Assembly: GCA_900239685.1 (NCBI GenBank)
Contig: OENT01000417.1
Location: 55,608 to 119,607, forward strand
DNA: 64,000 nt
From: Rotaria macrura
Taxonomy: Eukaryota; Rotifera; Eurotatoria; Philodinida; Philodinidae
Direction of reading: 5' to 3'
In this document: positions 1 through 14,325 of the stretch, in pieces
Numbering within the stretch: the stretch's first letter is position 1
How the letters are laid out: each line of letters opens with the position of its first letter
Notes under the pieces: generated by a model
Told to the model about the DNA's origin: nothing
What the model saw: only the letters and a program-made list of their open reading frames with translations
Database searches by the model: none
Translations under genes and position numbers: made by a program

Positions 1-841
1 ACAGTTAATAATCAACATGGAACAATATCACATAAAATTGTTTGTGTTTTCTACGATCTTAAATTTCTTAGAGACGATATAAAACAAATTTTTTTAAATT
101 CAAAAATGGAGAGTTACTTCTTATTTTAATTGCTATCTCTCATAAGCAATTAAAAATAAAGATTCTATGTATACTTATTAAATATACATACATATATGAG
201 TAAGTTCTGTGCATTGAGAAGATAAATCTAGAGAACATATTTTTATCAAATGTGAATCTTCATTTTTATCTGGTAGTCCGTAAAACTTTATAATCTCAAC
301 GTTAGAAATAAAAGATACACGAAAGTAATTTAGATATGATTCTTTCCATTTATCAGTTAAATTGTTTAATGTTGTTACTAATTGAAATTATATCAGTAAT
401 GAAAGACAACATGGATTAACATTTTCTAATCGTTATTCTGAGATGATGTTTATAACTTAGAAGAATACGACTATTTTTCAAACAATTTTCGTCAATACAA
501 TCGTTTATAGTATGAGCGATGGGACATGGAATGTTCAGACTAATCTCAAGTCGAAACTCGAAGACAATACTGTTGACCACTTGTAAAAGGATACTAGTAA
601 TTCCAGATTTTTACCGATTTGCTCAGTAAAGTGGAAAGATACTCTTTCTTTTTAATTTTTTAATTTATTTTGACGTTTTACAGCCGACTAGCAGCTCCTT
701 TAGTAATTCATTTTTACTTTTTTGATTGAAACTTAAGGTGTTAAATGCATAAGTGAAGAATAATGTAGGTTAAAAGACACATGGAATGAGAGAAGATGAT
801 CAAACTGTTGAAAACACGCCCATACTCGCGCCCTCATGATG
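1..841. other. Left flank, no gene recognised
   Basis: AT-rich sequence with no open frame or exon that I can assign. The 3' exons of the YEATS4 gene, which runs leftwards from 3611, may lie here or beyond the left edge, but I did not find its C-terminal coil. Confidence 0.4.
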
Positions 842-2564
842 TAGAGCACTAGGTCATATCTGGATCACCTATTTCGGCCGTTTCTCGAAAACTATTCATA
901 TCTTTCCTCAGCAACGTCCGTTTGAATTCATTTTTTCTCTCCGAAATAGAGTGATCGATGCTCTACATTTCTAATATGTTTTTATTCAAGATTAATTAGC
1001 CTTCAATGAGTAATCTTAATTACAAAAATGTCTCCTTGACAGCACTATTCGTTCTGTTACTTTCTTAATGTGATCACTCTAGCTATGGTTCGTCCTAATT
1101 CGATCAATACATGTGGTTTGTATGAACCTTTCCGAAAAAACGTTGTTTCATGAGACAAATTTTTCTTTTCCATTAAAAAATGGTACCATGCAATTCCTCA
1201 CTTAATAATCTATCTTTTGATATTTTTTTTAAATCCAAATTAAAGTTTATCGTCAACTTTTTCTTTGCCCGTATTTGATCACCGCATAGAAAAACACATG
1301 GAACTACAATCGATTTTCGAAACGAACCTGCTCTCTCTAATCGAAGTACAAAATTCTGACTTGATGTTGGAATATGTTGGAACGAAAACTATTTAGCTCT
1401 GACTATCAGCTATCCATAGATATCATGATGAGTCTGTCGGAGAATTTTTAAGCGCGCTTTTATATAGAGATAAAAAATCATATTTTTACTAATTTACTAG
1501 TTTGATTTTTATCAAGATTCGAAAGTACAAATCGTGGCAATCATGAAGAGATACATATACACATCATTTCCGACTGAATAACATAAAATATAAGCTTGAA
1601 TACTAATCCATTTATCGATAACGTAGATGGAAATATACAACGTGTGATCCAAATTCTTTATCTGAAATGTCAGTACTCAATGTGTTTTGAGTAATTGGAC
1701 CATATTCTGAAGGTGTCAAACAGCAACAGCAATGTGAAGATCATTGGGAGCATTATTTTCTTTTTCTCTTTACAGAATCGTCTACTCGGACACAGGGAAA
1801 CGAATCATCAGACATTGGTTCGCTAGCCACTGATAATTAAGTAATTTAGAGTCCATGAAATATTCTCGTTCAAAAACTTCGCCTAAAACTAATAATACCG
1901 ATTTTCACTAACTTTTCAAAACGTTAACATGACTATCAATTCCCTCTTTCTTTCATGGTGCAAAATCACACAAAAAATTTGTCCGGAAGACTCATCATGG
2001 TATCTATGGACTAAATAGCTTTCGTTCCAACATTTTAACATCAAGTCAGAATTTTGTACTTCAATTAGCGAGAGCAGGTTCGTTTCGAAAATCGATTGTA
2101 GTTCCATGTGTTTTTCTATGCGGTGATCAAATACGGGCAAAGAAAAAGTTGACGATAAACTTTAATTTGGATTTTAAAAATAATATCAAAAGATAGATTA
2201 TTAAGTGAGGAATTGAATGGTACCATTTTTTAATGGAAAAGAAAAAATTGTCTCATGAAACAAAGTTTTTTCGGAGAGGTTCATACAAACCACATGTATC
2301 GATCGAATTAGGACGAACCATAGCTAGAGTTATCACATTAAGAAAGTAACAGAACGAATAGTGCTGTCGAGTAGACATTTTTGTAATTACGATTACTCAT
2401 TGAAGGCTAATTGATCTTGAATAAAAACATGTTAGAAATGTAGAGCATCGATCACTCTATTCCGGTAAGAAAAAATGAATTCAAACGGACGTTGCTGAGA
2501 AAAGGTATGAATAGTTTTCGAGAAACGGCCGAAATAGATGATCCAGATATGACCAAGTGCTCTA
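842..2564. repeat. Large inverted-repeat (foldback) element with ~600 bp arms
   Basis: Positions 842 to about 1450 reappear, reverse-complemented and slightly diverged, at about 1976 to 2564. The outer ends share TAGAGCAC, and the arms share long stretches such as the block around 1265-1370 and 2030-2140. The unique centre is about 0.5 kb. A 74-codon frame (1916-2140, minus) lies mostly in the right arm and I do not recognise its product. I saw no clear target-site duplication. The element resembles a non-autonomous foldback DNA transposon. It either lies in a YEATS4 intron or just downstream of that gene. Confidence 0.75.
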
Positions 2565-2995
2565 GCTTGAGATGATCATTTAACATTTATCTAAGATTCT
2601 CAGTTGCTATAGAACTGTGAGAACTTGCGAAAAATATAATCTACAAAAATATCTAGTTTAAATATCGTCAGGTTGATTTATCATTCTGTAAGGTATCGCT
2701 CTCTTTATTTGACTAGTATAAAAACTGCAGAAACCTTTAATAATATAGACGTAAATTTAAATAAAAACATTGTTTTTTGCTTCTATCAAGAATAAAATGT
2801 CGTCAGTAAGGAAGTCACTCGAAAACGATACAAATTTCACATTATCATCGTATCTTTTATTATCGCTTTAGTCTCGTTGACGACTACTCGAAGTCAAATT
2901 CTCAAGTAGAACAAAATTCAAAGATTGTATTTATGCTGTGACGAGTTGTCATATCTAATACAAAATAGAATTGTAGTATCAAGTTAAAAACTTAC

Positions 2996-3611
2996 CAATT
3001 CATCATAATATTCATTAAGTAATGCTTTTGTACCGGCAACAACATCTGGATCTGTAGAAAAAAGTTTTAAATGATGATAGAACACTACCTAGATAAATAT
3101 AAATGGCAATAAAACAGAATTTCTAATCTCGACAACGAAATCATACCGGTTTTTCGTTAGGGTCAGCAAAGAATATCGTTATCTGTGTTTCAAACTCTCC
3201 CCAACCACTTTCTTCGACTTCAAACGGTGCTTGTGCTATGACTGTAAATGAACATAAGCACTCTAGTCAGATTCATCTTCTCTTTTATCTTACCTCTTGC
3301 ATGATTTGGATATGTTTCATGCAAACGAAATTGCACCTTACTAACGTATGTCGATAGATCATCATTATTAAACGAACGAACGAAAATTTTCCATTTATGT
3401 GTATGACCATCGGAATCTCGTTTGGAACCAAAATGTTTAGCTGTATTACCATACAGAATAGGCTTAATGATTACCACTGGTGTTCGCTACGTTATAAAAA
3501 AGAAAAACAAAATAGTCGTAGTTCATTTCTTTGTCTTTTGAGAAATCTGATTCTTTGTTTCGTTAATATTACTGTTGATGTTGTTATCAATTCAGAATTT
3601 CCTGTAGACAT
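2996..3611 (-). CDS. YEATS4: YEATS-domain protein, GAS41/YEATS4-like (3' end not found)
   Basis: A reader of acetylated or crotonylated histone H3 and, in animals, a subunit of the SRCAP and TIP60/NuA4 chromatin complexes. The ATG at 3611 opens a short exon; an ~80 bp intron ends just before 3489. The next exons encode the YEATS fold in order: [40 protein letters not shown], then [20 protein letters not shown] and [13 protein letters not shown]. The SGWGEFE and DPNE motifs are hallmarks of the family, and the match to GAS41 is closer than to AF9/ENL. The last visible exon ends YYDEL at a GT donor (2995). The C-terminal coiled coil expected for GAS41 was not found, so the gene continues to the left, possibly across the inverted-repeat element. 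The start is only 341 bp from the stop of the myosin gene on the same strand. Confidence 0.85.
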
Positions 3612-3951
3612 CTACAAGATAAAATGTCACATAATTTTCTTGTTTTCTGTTTTCTCTGTAAATCAAATACGGATAACTTGATCAAATAATGAAGTGAATA
3701 ATATTATCAATGGTATACAAAAATAGAGACAGTATTATTCTGTTTAAAAATGAAATTTGAGAAAGGAAAGAAAAGCCCGGTTCGTAGGAAATGAAGCATA
3801 AAACAAACAAGTTTAGATAATAAAGTGCTTAAAATGACAGAGAAGAAAAAAAAATACAAAAAAGGAAAAAAATGAATACAGATTTAATGAACAATAAAAT
3901 TAATTTAGAAAGTCACTGTGAGTAAATGTTTTCAAATTGCTATAGTAAAAA

Positions 3952-6900
3952 TCAGACAATCAATTCAACATAATTTGACGGCACGACCCCTAGAGAAAAC
4001 AAGTAAACGATAGGACTTAATCGAAAAATAATTTCTATAATTCATTATTACCAGTTTTTCCATCGAGTTCAGCTGTCCACCAAGTTTCATCTAAACATTA
4101 GTTAGAAAAAAAAGAGCATAGTGGCATACATTGAAATCGAAATTTCGTTACCATTATTATCAATAAGGATTAGTTCGGTCTCAGCAGTAAATGAAAGTTC
4201 ATCAGCTGATCGAGCTTGAAAATCATACAAGGCACGGAGTTTTTTTCTATTGATTGGTTTTGGACCTGCTGGTCGTGGAGGTTTAGCTGGTGGCTTTTTG
4301 GAAGGAGTACTAGACAAGAAAAGCAAAGGTGAAAAATAAATAAGTAAAATCTATTTGAACTGACTTAGATGTGGATTTAAATTGTAGTCCACGTGGTTTT
4401 TCAGCATTCGCTTGATTTGGTCCTAGAAAAAGAAATATGAATGACAATATGGAAAATTCCTACTTTTCCGAACTATTGACACTTACGCGATTGTTTCGAC
4501 AAACCTTTTGAGATCATCACAGTCATTGTACTACGATTAATTTTCATATCATAATCACGTGGCATATCAACTCCTTTCCGTAATTTGTGAGCATCAATTT
4601 GATTCTAAATGAAATCGTATTATCATTTCATTACAAAATTATGAATTTGAAATAATATAAGAGTTAAATTTTGTATTTATCTACATTTCTATACTTCATC
4701 TTGAGTGTTTGTTTGAGCTCAATGTTCTTTAACAATTGAGTCGAACAATTCATTAGCACACTCACAATAATTAAATAGTTGATCCAAAAGGTACGAAAAT
4801 CGAAGATCGGACACTAACTAGTCAGACTCTTTCGTCATCTTCTTCGTCTATCATCATTGTTAATATGATAGTGAAACGTCACAAATGCATGTTTCTATTA
4901 TAACAATCTAATAAATATTCAGATTCATGAAATTTTATTTTTTTGATATTTCTTGATTTTATTAAAAAATAAGTTTCACTGAATCGAAAATCTTTCATCG
5001 ATCAACATTTGAAAAAGGAAAACATTCTAGGAAATTCATCTCACTAACGTTACTTGACACAATAGATAACTGTTATTTGTTCTACATGGTTCCGATTCGG
5101 TTCTGTCATATCAAAATAAAACTTCACGCTTTTATATTCTATAATATTACCGTTTGAGAAGCAGTTGTTGCATATGAAAATTTAACACTACGTGTTCCGC
5201 CGCCAATCCAACTTTGTTTTTTAACTGTATATTCAAAGCTATGATGAAAAGTACAAGCGAACATGATTTCTATTCAAATGTGAAAGGTAAATTCTTATAC
5301 CCACCCTTGTCCGAATGTAATCGGTAATGAACGGTTCGTTTTCTTTAGATAATTTTTTGATATAGTAGATACTGCTTCTGTTTTACTCGATATTTCCAAT
5401 AGTGTGGCATAATCATTATTAACACAAATTAAAAAGAAATTATCACGATATTCACTAATATGTAAAAAGAAATTGATTTTTATAAAATCATCATACAATA
5501 GTGCACATCATATTTTATTTACCTTAGTTTAATTTCAGTAATATTTTCTAATGGAATACGTCGTTTAATGATATACTGTAATGTGTAGCCTTCTTGTTGT
5601 TGTTGTGATTGTTGTTGTTTATTTTTTGAAGCAGCTGAATTATTCGATTTTCCACCGCTGCCAACTTTAGTCTATGCATCATTTTCATAGATGAAAATAA
5701 AACAAGAGGAAATTCTTTTACATACAAATTCTTCTTCAATAATATACAATGCTTGATTCGTACTAATAAAATATCGTCCTTGTCGACGAAAACGTCGATC
5801 ATATTTATATAGATATGAACTAAAATCAGTTTTTTCACTACGTGGTATTATTCGTTGTAAATCAGGTCGTTGATGAAGATTACAATAATCTCCAAAATAA
5901 TCACGATCAAGCGAACGTGCATTACGTTCTTTTCGTCCGTATAGAATGTCGGTTGCTGTAAACACCAGTGACAATACGAATAACAAATGAACAATGAAAA
6001 CTCATTACCTTGTTCACGTTGCTTTTGATAGACACGTACAGCACAAAAACGTTTCATTGCTTTTTGAATAATACGTGCATAATTATCGAATTTTCGTAAA
6101 CGCATGTCTTCAAGTATGTGTAACTAAGAATATCAAGTAAACATTCTCTGATTACAAATGAGAATCAATATAGAGTATGAAATGATTAGTAAGAAGATTT
6201 CGACTCTTTATTTTACAAGCACATTCTATTCTATCGTTTGAAGAAAAATCATATGATTTGAAGAAATACTTCCAATTTCAAAATGCTACTTACACTTTCT
6301 GGTGATTTAATAAATACTTTTGTTGTTCCTAATTGTACTTCACGTCGATCTAAATGCATTGTATCAACAATATGCATGATTCCATCGGTTAGTTTTCCAT
6401 TCCATTTAGGCCATGTTTGTTTTGTTAATATAGCGTATCTAAATCGATAATCAAGTTTCAATTAACTAAACGAGAAGCAAATAGAAAGAAATTGACATGC
6501 CGGCTTAAAAATTTTGCAAATTCACGTCGATAAACAAAACCAGCTTTTCGAACTTCAATATTAGCAACAAGACCTAAATATTTGACTTGTTCAACAACAC
6601 TAAATACCAGTCGAATTGATCAATATTAAAATTTTCAAATGAATATATAGTTTACCTTGTTGAATGCCATTCGCCAGGTGCTTGATTTTCGTTTGGTTTG
6701 ATACATCGAACGTCTACAAACGACAACGAATGTATACGTACACAAATATGTCAAGATAAAAATGAAGAAATATGTAAATACTAGTATCGAAAATAGATTT
6801 CTATTGGCCGCTGAGATATTCAAAAGTAATATGAAAACGATACAGATCTATGTTCGAAAATTTTCAAGTGTTCCATACAAAATAAAAACATGTGAACAAA

Positions 6901-9900
6901 AAGATTACGTTTTGTATGTATGTGCTAAAAATAAGAAACTCGAGAGAAAATTATTCATTTTAACATAGACCAAAGGTAAAAAAGAAGCGAATAATAGATA
7001 TTATAAATATGCTATATGTCAGTAAGAAATGAGAGAAGGATACGATGTTGTTTAAAGGTATATATTCCTTGTTCATCGATTTCTTTTTATCATGCAAGTA
7101 AAAGTAGTCACGATTTTAAAAGCTATCAAACAACTAGAAGATTTTGTCGTTCAGTGTGCGATGAATTTATAATGAAGACAATAGTCAAAATCATAACTCT
7201 CGTTGTCAAAACTAACACGGATTAGTTTTTGTCTCAATATTTCGTTCTTACAAAAAACTAAATATACAATCCCATCGTAAGATTATTAAAAATAACAACC
7301 TAGTAAATGTATGACAACAAGCAAATCAATGCATTGAATTCTCAGTCTTGTAGATAGTATTCAAGATTTACGTACAATGTGGCTGACAAGACATTAATTT
7401 TTCTACAAGTAAATTTGCTTGCGTTCGAATTTTGTTACCAGCTGTCGTCGGTCGAGATTTAATTGTAGCTGTGTTTTCAGGAAAGAGTCGTACAATAAAT
7501 GATCTATTCAAGAAAATAAACATTTGTTTTTGATAAAAAGAAAATTTTTATACTAACTTTGTACTCGATTGCATCATTTCGATAAGATCAATATTTAGTA
7601 TGTCTCTATTCTTTTCACAGAATTGATCGGAATGATAAATAACTGCACCAGCATAATGTTTAACGGTAAATGTTGGTGGTGATACGATTAGATGTTGATT
7701 TGATAAACTACTCAATTTCTTAAACGAGTAAAAGATATTTCATTGAAATAACAAATTCTAATGTATTCAAATTGTCTTACATGTAAATAACTTTTATCGA
7801 CTTTTTCTGTTGTTGCATGTGAACTAGCACATATATCATCGAGTAATAAAAACATTCCAGGTGGTTGTTTCGCTTCAAATAAATCACAAACAATAATATT
7901 ATTAAAGAATGATATTGGTGTCCATTGAATATTTTCACGTTTATATTCTTCCTAAATATGTAAATAGACAACATGAATACGTTAGAGAGCGATCAGACGA
8001 ATTTAATACATACTTGTTCTTTTTTCAATGTTAATTCAATAAAAATTTGTTGAAGTTTTTCATTAACATAATTAATACAAAATTGTTCGAAACTATTTCG
8101 TTCAAATATTTCAAAACCATATATATCAAGAATACCAATAGATAAATCAGATTTAGTTGCTATTTGGAATGCTGAATTAATGGCCTGATGAAAATTAGAA
8201 ATAAAAATAAAAGGAATTATAAGAAATAAAAACTGCGAAAGACAATTTTGTTCTACTTGAATGAGATGATCGAATATACGAGAATAAATTGATTTTGCTA
8301 ATGCATCTCGTGTAAATATAGCTTTATCAACAGTAAATGTTTGATCGATTTCTTCTGTTCCTTGATCTTTTTTAAATTCAAGTTTTTTCGATATTAATTT
8401 TGTTTTTAAATAATCTATTGGAATGCCAAAATATTCACAGGGAGCTTGTAAATCTATAGAATAAGAAGATTATCATTCAATATGAAACGTCGAGAACGGA
8501 ATATAATCACATACCTCGTTCAGATAGGACGGTAGCATAATTGTTTTTATCACCAAATTGAACATTGCCAAGATGCAATATACCAGCAAGTAAACTAAAA
8601 ATACTCTGTTGTATATCTTTCGAAAGACCCATTACGTTCATCGCGTGCTAAGAAAAACAATCGATTGTTCATATAGAATAAACGAAATTCTATTAATACA
8701 ATATACAACATACTATTGTCTCTTGCATAGCTTTTGCATCGTCAATTTTTTCAACACGAATAGATTCCGCATGATTTATGTATTGAAAACGAAGTTCGTA
8801 GGATAATGAATATTGTTCTAATATATGAGAAATAAATAATACATATCAAATTTTAACGGTACACATACGACAAAATTCTCTGCTTGATATTAATTGATAA
8901 AAAATATGAAAATTGCGTTCATTCTCAGCTTGACTTACAACGCGTGACTAGAAAACAAAGATATGAATCAGTCAAACAATTTGACTTTGAAAGAGATATG
9001 AGGAAAAAAATTTTTAAAATCCGACGACAACATTCGTGCATAATATGTGTACATGAAAAAAAAAGTGTTCAATTCAAACCTTCTATCTGCTTTTTTTTTT
9101 CTTCTGCAAAAAAAAAAGAGTAGTGCAAAAACCAGCAAAGTGTTCAATTGAATTTATTTTCCTTGAGAATTTCATTTGTACTTACTTTTTCAAGAAGAAA
9201 ATTCGAAATAGCACCACCTATTGGTTCTCCACCACGTGAAAATTGTATTTCAACATATTTACCCTATGATAATTAAAATCTGTCAATAGATTCTTTTATA
9301 ATTATTTTTATTTACGAATCGACTTGAATTATCATTACGAATTGTTTTTGCATTACCAAAAGCCTTTGAAAATAAAAGCAAATTAAATATTTCACTTGGA
9401 AATATCAACGTCACAAAATAATGGTACCATTCATATTTTAAGTCAATAAGTAAAAAGCAAAGAAATTTTTTCACTGCTGCATAAGAATCGTCTCGAATAT
9501 CATAGAAATCTCATTAGTTCTGTCGACAGTAGTCAATGTTTTTTATGACTGTGATAAATAATTTAAAACAATCAATCATGTACACATATTCAAAAAAGAA
9601 AATTTGACTATTTCAATGAAAGTCTCTGATCATCATTACTTGGAATTAGATTTAGTGTGTAAGAAATCTAACATTTCCAATATATACTTAAAATCATCTA
9701 TCACAATCATTGGAATGGATATATGCAATACTTGTGTCTTGTTTATCTATTTAGATTAGATTATTTAGCATGTTATATTTAAACGTGTTGCTCAGATTAT
9801 CAAGTTCAAGGTCGTGTGTAGGAAAACATTCATTATTGACTTCTACTTTGAGAATGTAGACTATGAACTTGGAATTTGACTCACCAATGAATGTAAATAT

Positions 9901-11263
9901 TCATTTTTAAATTTCTCGAAATTTGAATAACATCGGAGTAACACACAAAAACGTCAACACAACACTCAGAATGGTAGTTGAAAAATTGAGTCCGTAAAAA
10001 AATTTAATGTAGAACATCTCATAAGTTTTGTAGGCCAACGAAAACTAGTAAGAAAAAGGGTAATCTCTACACATGTGAACTTCGAGTACTTGTAAGTATG
10101 ATTTTAAAATGGCAAATTATCCGATGACCTTATCTTTTTCAATTATGCTGATACAAACATAAGATATGTGATAATTAAAATATTGAAATTGACAAGTGTT
10201 TCTCTAAAACAAGCTTAAATCAATAACAATTTCATACGGTGACACTAAGCTCGTCGTAATGCCTAGCTTATTTCTCGGAGAATCGTTGCGAGTCATCGAT
10301 AATGTTGACAAATTTGAAGACTATTCGTTTACCTTTCAAGTAACATTCATCAAGACAAGAATCTCTCGAGTTACATCGTATGAACAAATATAACGATGTT
10401 CGTGTCTACATCATCGTATGACTTTTATAGACAATTGAACGATTGAGTGTTCGAAATTTAAGTGTTATTTATGTAAAAAAAAAAACAGAAAAGAATATGA
10501 ATGGTACTATTATTTATAGTCGATTCGTTATCTATGTATATAATTTATTCTACCTCTAATAATGGATTCGATTGTAGAATAACATCTTTTATACGTTGCA
10601 CATTCTGACCACCGCCTGACATCTTTCATTAGAAGAAAACAAAAAGAATGAAAACAAGTTGCTGATTTTTATCAAGTTTATACTTCAGCTATATATGACA
10701 TAATAAATTTTGCACTGACTGTTTTTCCAGCACCTGATTCACCACTTATAATCACACATTGTTTTTCAACATCAATTAACATATTACTTAACATGTCTTC
10801 AGCTATAGCAAATATATGAGGAGCATTATCCATTTGAGTCTAATTAAACATACATTGAATATGCATATTTCATTTAGGTTAAAGACAACTTACAGCTCCA
10901 CGATATTTTTCCATATAATTTTTATCAAAAGAGCCAACATTTTTGTACGGGTTTACAGCAATTAGAACAGAACCAATATATGTCTAGTCAGCATAGAACT
11001 ATGCATGTATTAAAAAACAAAAGCAAAAATAATCTATTACATAAATGTAATTGACATCAAAACGAATTTTGAGATTGTGGCTTATTTCAGCGTCGGTATT
11101 TTTTGACATGAAAACCTAAATTATAATGAAAAAATTTTTCTTTTGATTTTTGAGTGTTCTTAATTTCTTTCGGTTTCTTTTCTATTTTATTTTTGCTTAC
11201 CATATCATCGATACCAGCTCTTCGTTCACGATCTCGACTAAAATCATATTTAGCTCCAAGCAT
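3952..11263 (-). CDS. MYO1E: Long-tailed class I myosin (Myo1e/Myo1f type)
   Basis: An actin-based, membrane-binding motor. The ATG at 11263 ([15 protein letters not shown]) is followed by at least fifteen exons. Motor landmarks in order: [12 protein letters not shown] (about 10.95 kb), P-loop GESGAGKT (about 10.73 kb), switch I NDNSSRFGKYVEI (about 9.3 kb), switch [22 protein letters not shown] (about 8.1 kb) and [14 protein letters not shown] (about 6.7 kb). Next come one IQ motif ([19 protein letters not shown], about 6.05 kb), a basic TH1 lipid-binding tail ([22 protein letters not shown]), a Pro-rich TH2 stretch ([12 protein letters not shown]) and a C-terminal SH3 ([34 protein letters not shown]). 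The stop is at 3952-3954. All nucleotide-binding motifs look intact. The largest intron (about 9.37-10.55 kb) holds no recognised gene. IQ + TH1 + TH2 + SH3 is the long-tailed subclass; e versus f cannot be separated here. Confidence 0.93.
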
Positions 11264-14200
11264 AATGGATATTTAATTATCTTCAATTTTCAATATAAAA
11301 TAAATGAAACATGAAATCGATCGATTTTGAAAGAAAATGCAGCTGACAAACAGAATAGAATGAATCATAGTTGGTCAAGATTAAAACTGATAATTATTCG
11401 TTCATCACGTCGTCGCGTCAACTTAGTAAATAAAACCTGACAATTCGTTTACCTTCTTTCCTCTGTTCGTTTTGGTTTAACCTATGTGTGTAATCATGAA
11501 TCACTATTGAGTGAGTTTTTTGAGAAACAAAAGAAATACATTGGACTAAAACGTATGTCGAATAGCAACACGCGTCAATAGGTGACAGAAGTGCGGTTGA
11601 ACTAATTATTCACGTTCATTTGATTCACATGATAGGAAACTGTCACATGAACAACTGAGAAATCAGTTAAGGTTTCTTTTAAAAATTTCTATAGAGTATT
11701 CACGAATCGTGACAATAAAGTAGTAAGCTAATTAGAAAATATTCGAAGAAAAAAATCAAATATGTGTGATATAAATGACTATTAGACATACTCGAGTATC
11801 GATGAACACCAAACAGATCTGAAACAATAAGAAAAACATGAATCTACCATAAAATACAGAAGAAGAAGAAGAAAGATTCCATTTATGATCTTTATTCAAC
11901 GTTACCTCTTATGTTTTAGAAATCTAATTGTTCTTTAATTAGTTTCTGATAATATTTTACTAAAATTTTAATCGATAGATTTTGGTAATATTCTAAAATT
12001 AGTGTACACATGAAGATGCAATCTTAAAGTATTATTACATATTTACTCCTAACAGAAAAACATCCGTAAATAGTGATGAACAATTATATGCAATATAATT
12101 CCATAAAAATGAAGACCACATCTATTTTTAGTTTCCATGACGAACTAGGCCGTTCGGGCATGATCATAGCGACCGAGCGTATCGAGCTGTACACAATATC
12201 GGATGTGATTCTATTCACATGTTCTTTCAGCTTAGCAGCGATGACTATGTCCACAGTTGTGAATCACAGAACTAGGCTTTGATTTGATTTTGAACGATAT
12301 AATATTTGATCTAGCGTTTTTAATCGATCGGAAAAGAATTTTCTATAATAAATAATAGAAGTAGCAAGGCATGTTTTCAATGCCAAATATAAACTTGACT
12401 TTATAACTGAAAGTTACAATTATCGACTATTGAATTCAAGTTAAAGAATTCTACGAGTTCGATACATATATAAAATGATTTTTAACAAACGAACGAATAC
12501 GCATAAGACTTTGCACGATAGTCATTGAAATACATCACTGACCTTACTCTTGTTCGAATATGTAGTCTTGTACCCGTTGATATGTACTACGCTGGTTTTT
12601 TTGTGGCGTGGTTCACTTAAACAATACTAGAATTAAGAGCGATTTTTTTAAACAACACTTGGAGTAGCTAATAAAAAGCATAGAAAAAAACAATCTTGTA
12701 GCAATCATGCAATACACCATGACTATTTTTCGGCAACATGATTTTAAATTATAATCTATTAGCGCACTTCATAAATCGAACAAAGAAAACAGTATGACAC
12801 TCGATTGAAATCATAGATAAGATTTTTAATTAATGTACATCATATTCTAATGGGTTAGCTGATATTCTATCGAAATTCATATCTCTGCTTACGAAATACA
12901 CTTATGTTAGACTAAAATTCTGTCTACTTTCAGTAAAAGTATTGTTATATTGAAATTGCCTCTTCTAGAAAACCGTACTCCGTGACAATTAACAATATAG
13001 ACATGCAGGGCGTGATAGAGCATTAAGACCTTCTGATATAGTCAGCTAATTGCATATTTAGTAAAACATTTTGAACTTGTCTAATTCCTTGAATATAAAT
13101 TAAATCTATTCTGAAGTAAAACCATTATTTTTAGTCGAATGAAACTTCGACGTAGAAATTCTGTCATCGTACTTTTCTAGTACGAATCGTCCATGAATAT
13201 ATTCGTCTAATGAAATTTCTCACATAAATTTTTGACGTTTGACATATCAAAACTGGTCTCTGTTTCTTCGCATGAGCGTCAGTCATGAAGCCGGCATAGA
13301 AATATTCGACTCTATTAAGATAAAAATAAGTCATTAGAATACTAACGAATCTTTTCTATGATTAATTAACATGATAAATTTTATCAGTGGAAAGAAAACC
13401 ATGCTTTTCTTTTCGTTCATGTCAAAAAATCAGTAGAGATTTTCAAAATCATTTACTTTTGTCAAACAATTTATGATAGACTATGAAAACGTCGTCCATA
13501 GTACGGCATCTATTCAAGAACTGTATTTCTCATAAATCAAATATTGATTCTGTCCGAAAAGATATGCCTATAAACTCGCTAGTAGGTAGTAATTGAAACT
13601 ACTTCTAATAACTGTAGTATAGCAGTACCGTATGAGTGAAGATTGAGTCGTCGAAATCATAAAATTTACTTTCGAAATTGGCTTACATTTATGTATGCTG
13701 ACGGAATTGTCGAAAATTGGTTTCATGTTCACTTAATACAAAAAACAAGTCAATGCATTTAAATATAACCGCCCATTGTATTTTATTTCTCACACACAAA
13801 GAAAATAGAAAGGAAAAGAAGTGCTCGATGACAAGAAAAACATATATTCGTACTACAGGAAAAAAACCGTTGGCCATTTCAATTGTCGTTTATACTGAGC
13901 GAATACGAAGTGATATCATGTTTTTTGTAACATAGACCTAGTTGAAGATGTTAACGTTGCTGTTGTTGTTGATGATGACGATGATGATGATGATTATGAT
14001 GATGATAATGATGGCTTCAATGGAATAGGTGTTACGAATATATTGTTTTGTGTTTGTATCGACACTTGTTTGAAAAAATTTTGTTAATCGAATAAAAAAT
14101 AGATGTGTACGTGTGTGATAAAAAATTAGAAAAAAAAAGGAAATCAAATCAAAAGACAAAGAATCTTGGTGTTTTCCAAAAAAGAAAGAAAAAATTATGC

Positions 14201-14325
14201 GAAAGAAGAGTAAGAGCCCGTGGAAAGTTTGATTATGTAAAAATAATCAAAAAGACTAATAACAGCGACGAGGAATCGACGACTCAGAATAAACATTGAA
14301 AATAGAAATAGTACGTTTACGTTGT
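11264..14325. other. Intergenic region with no recognised gene
   Basis: About 3 kb upstream of the myosin start. Open frames here are short and unconvincing. A stretch at about 12130-12280 is richer in GC than its surroundings and carries a 69-codon frame that I could not assign; it may be a repeat remnant. A GAT/GAN trinucleotide repeat lies at about 13965-14015. Confidence 0.5.
13960..14015. repeat. Trinucleotide (GAT)n-like microsatellite
   Basis: Imperfect run of GAT/GAC/GTT triplets, ending a little before the small minus-strand membrane-protein gene. Confidence 0.8.

Noticed and set aside
12073-12282. 69-codon frame in a GC-richer patch upstream of myosin
   Set aside because: No recognisable domain or splice partners; not enough to call a gene.
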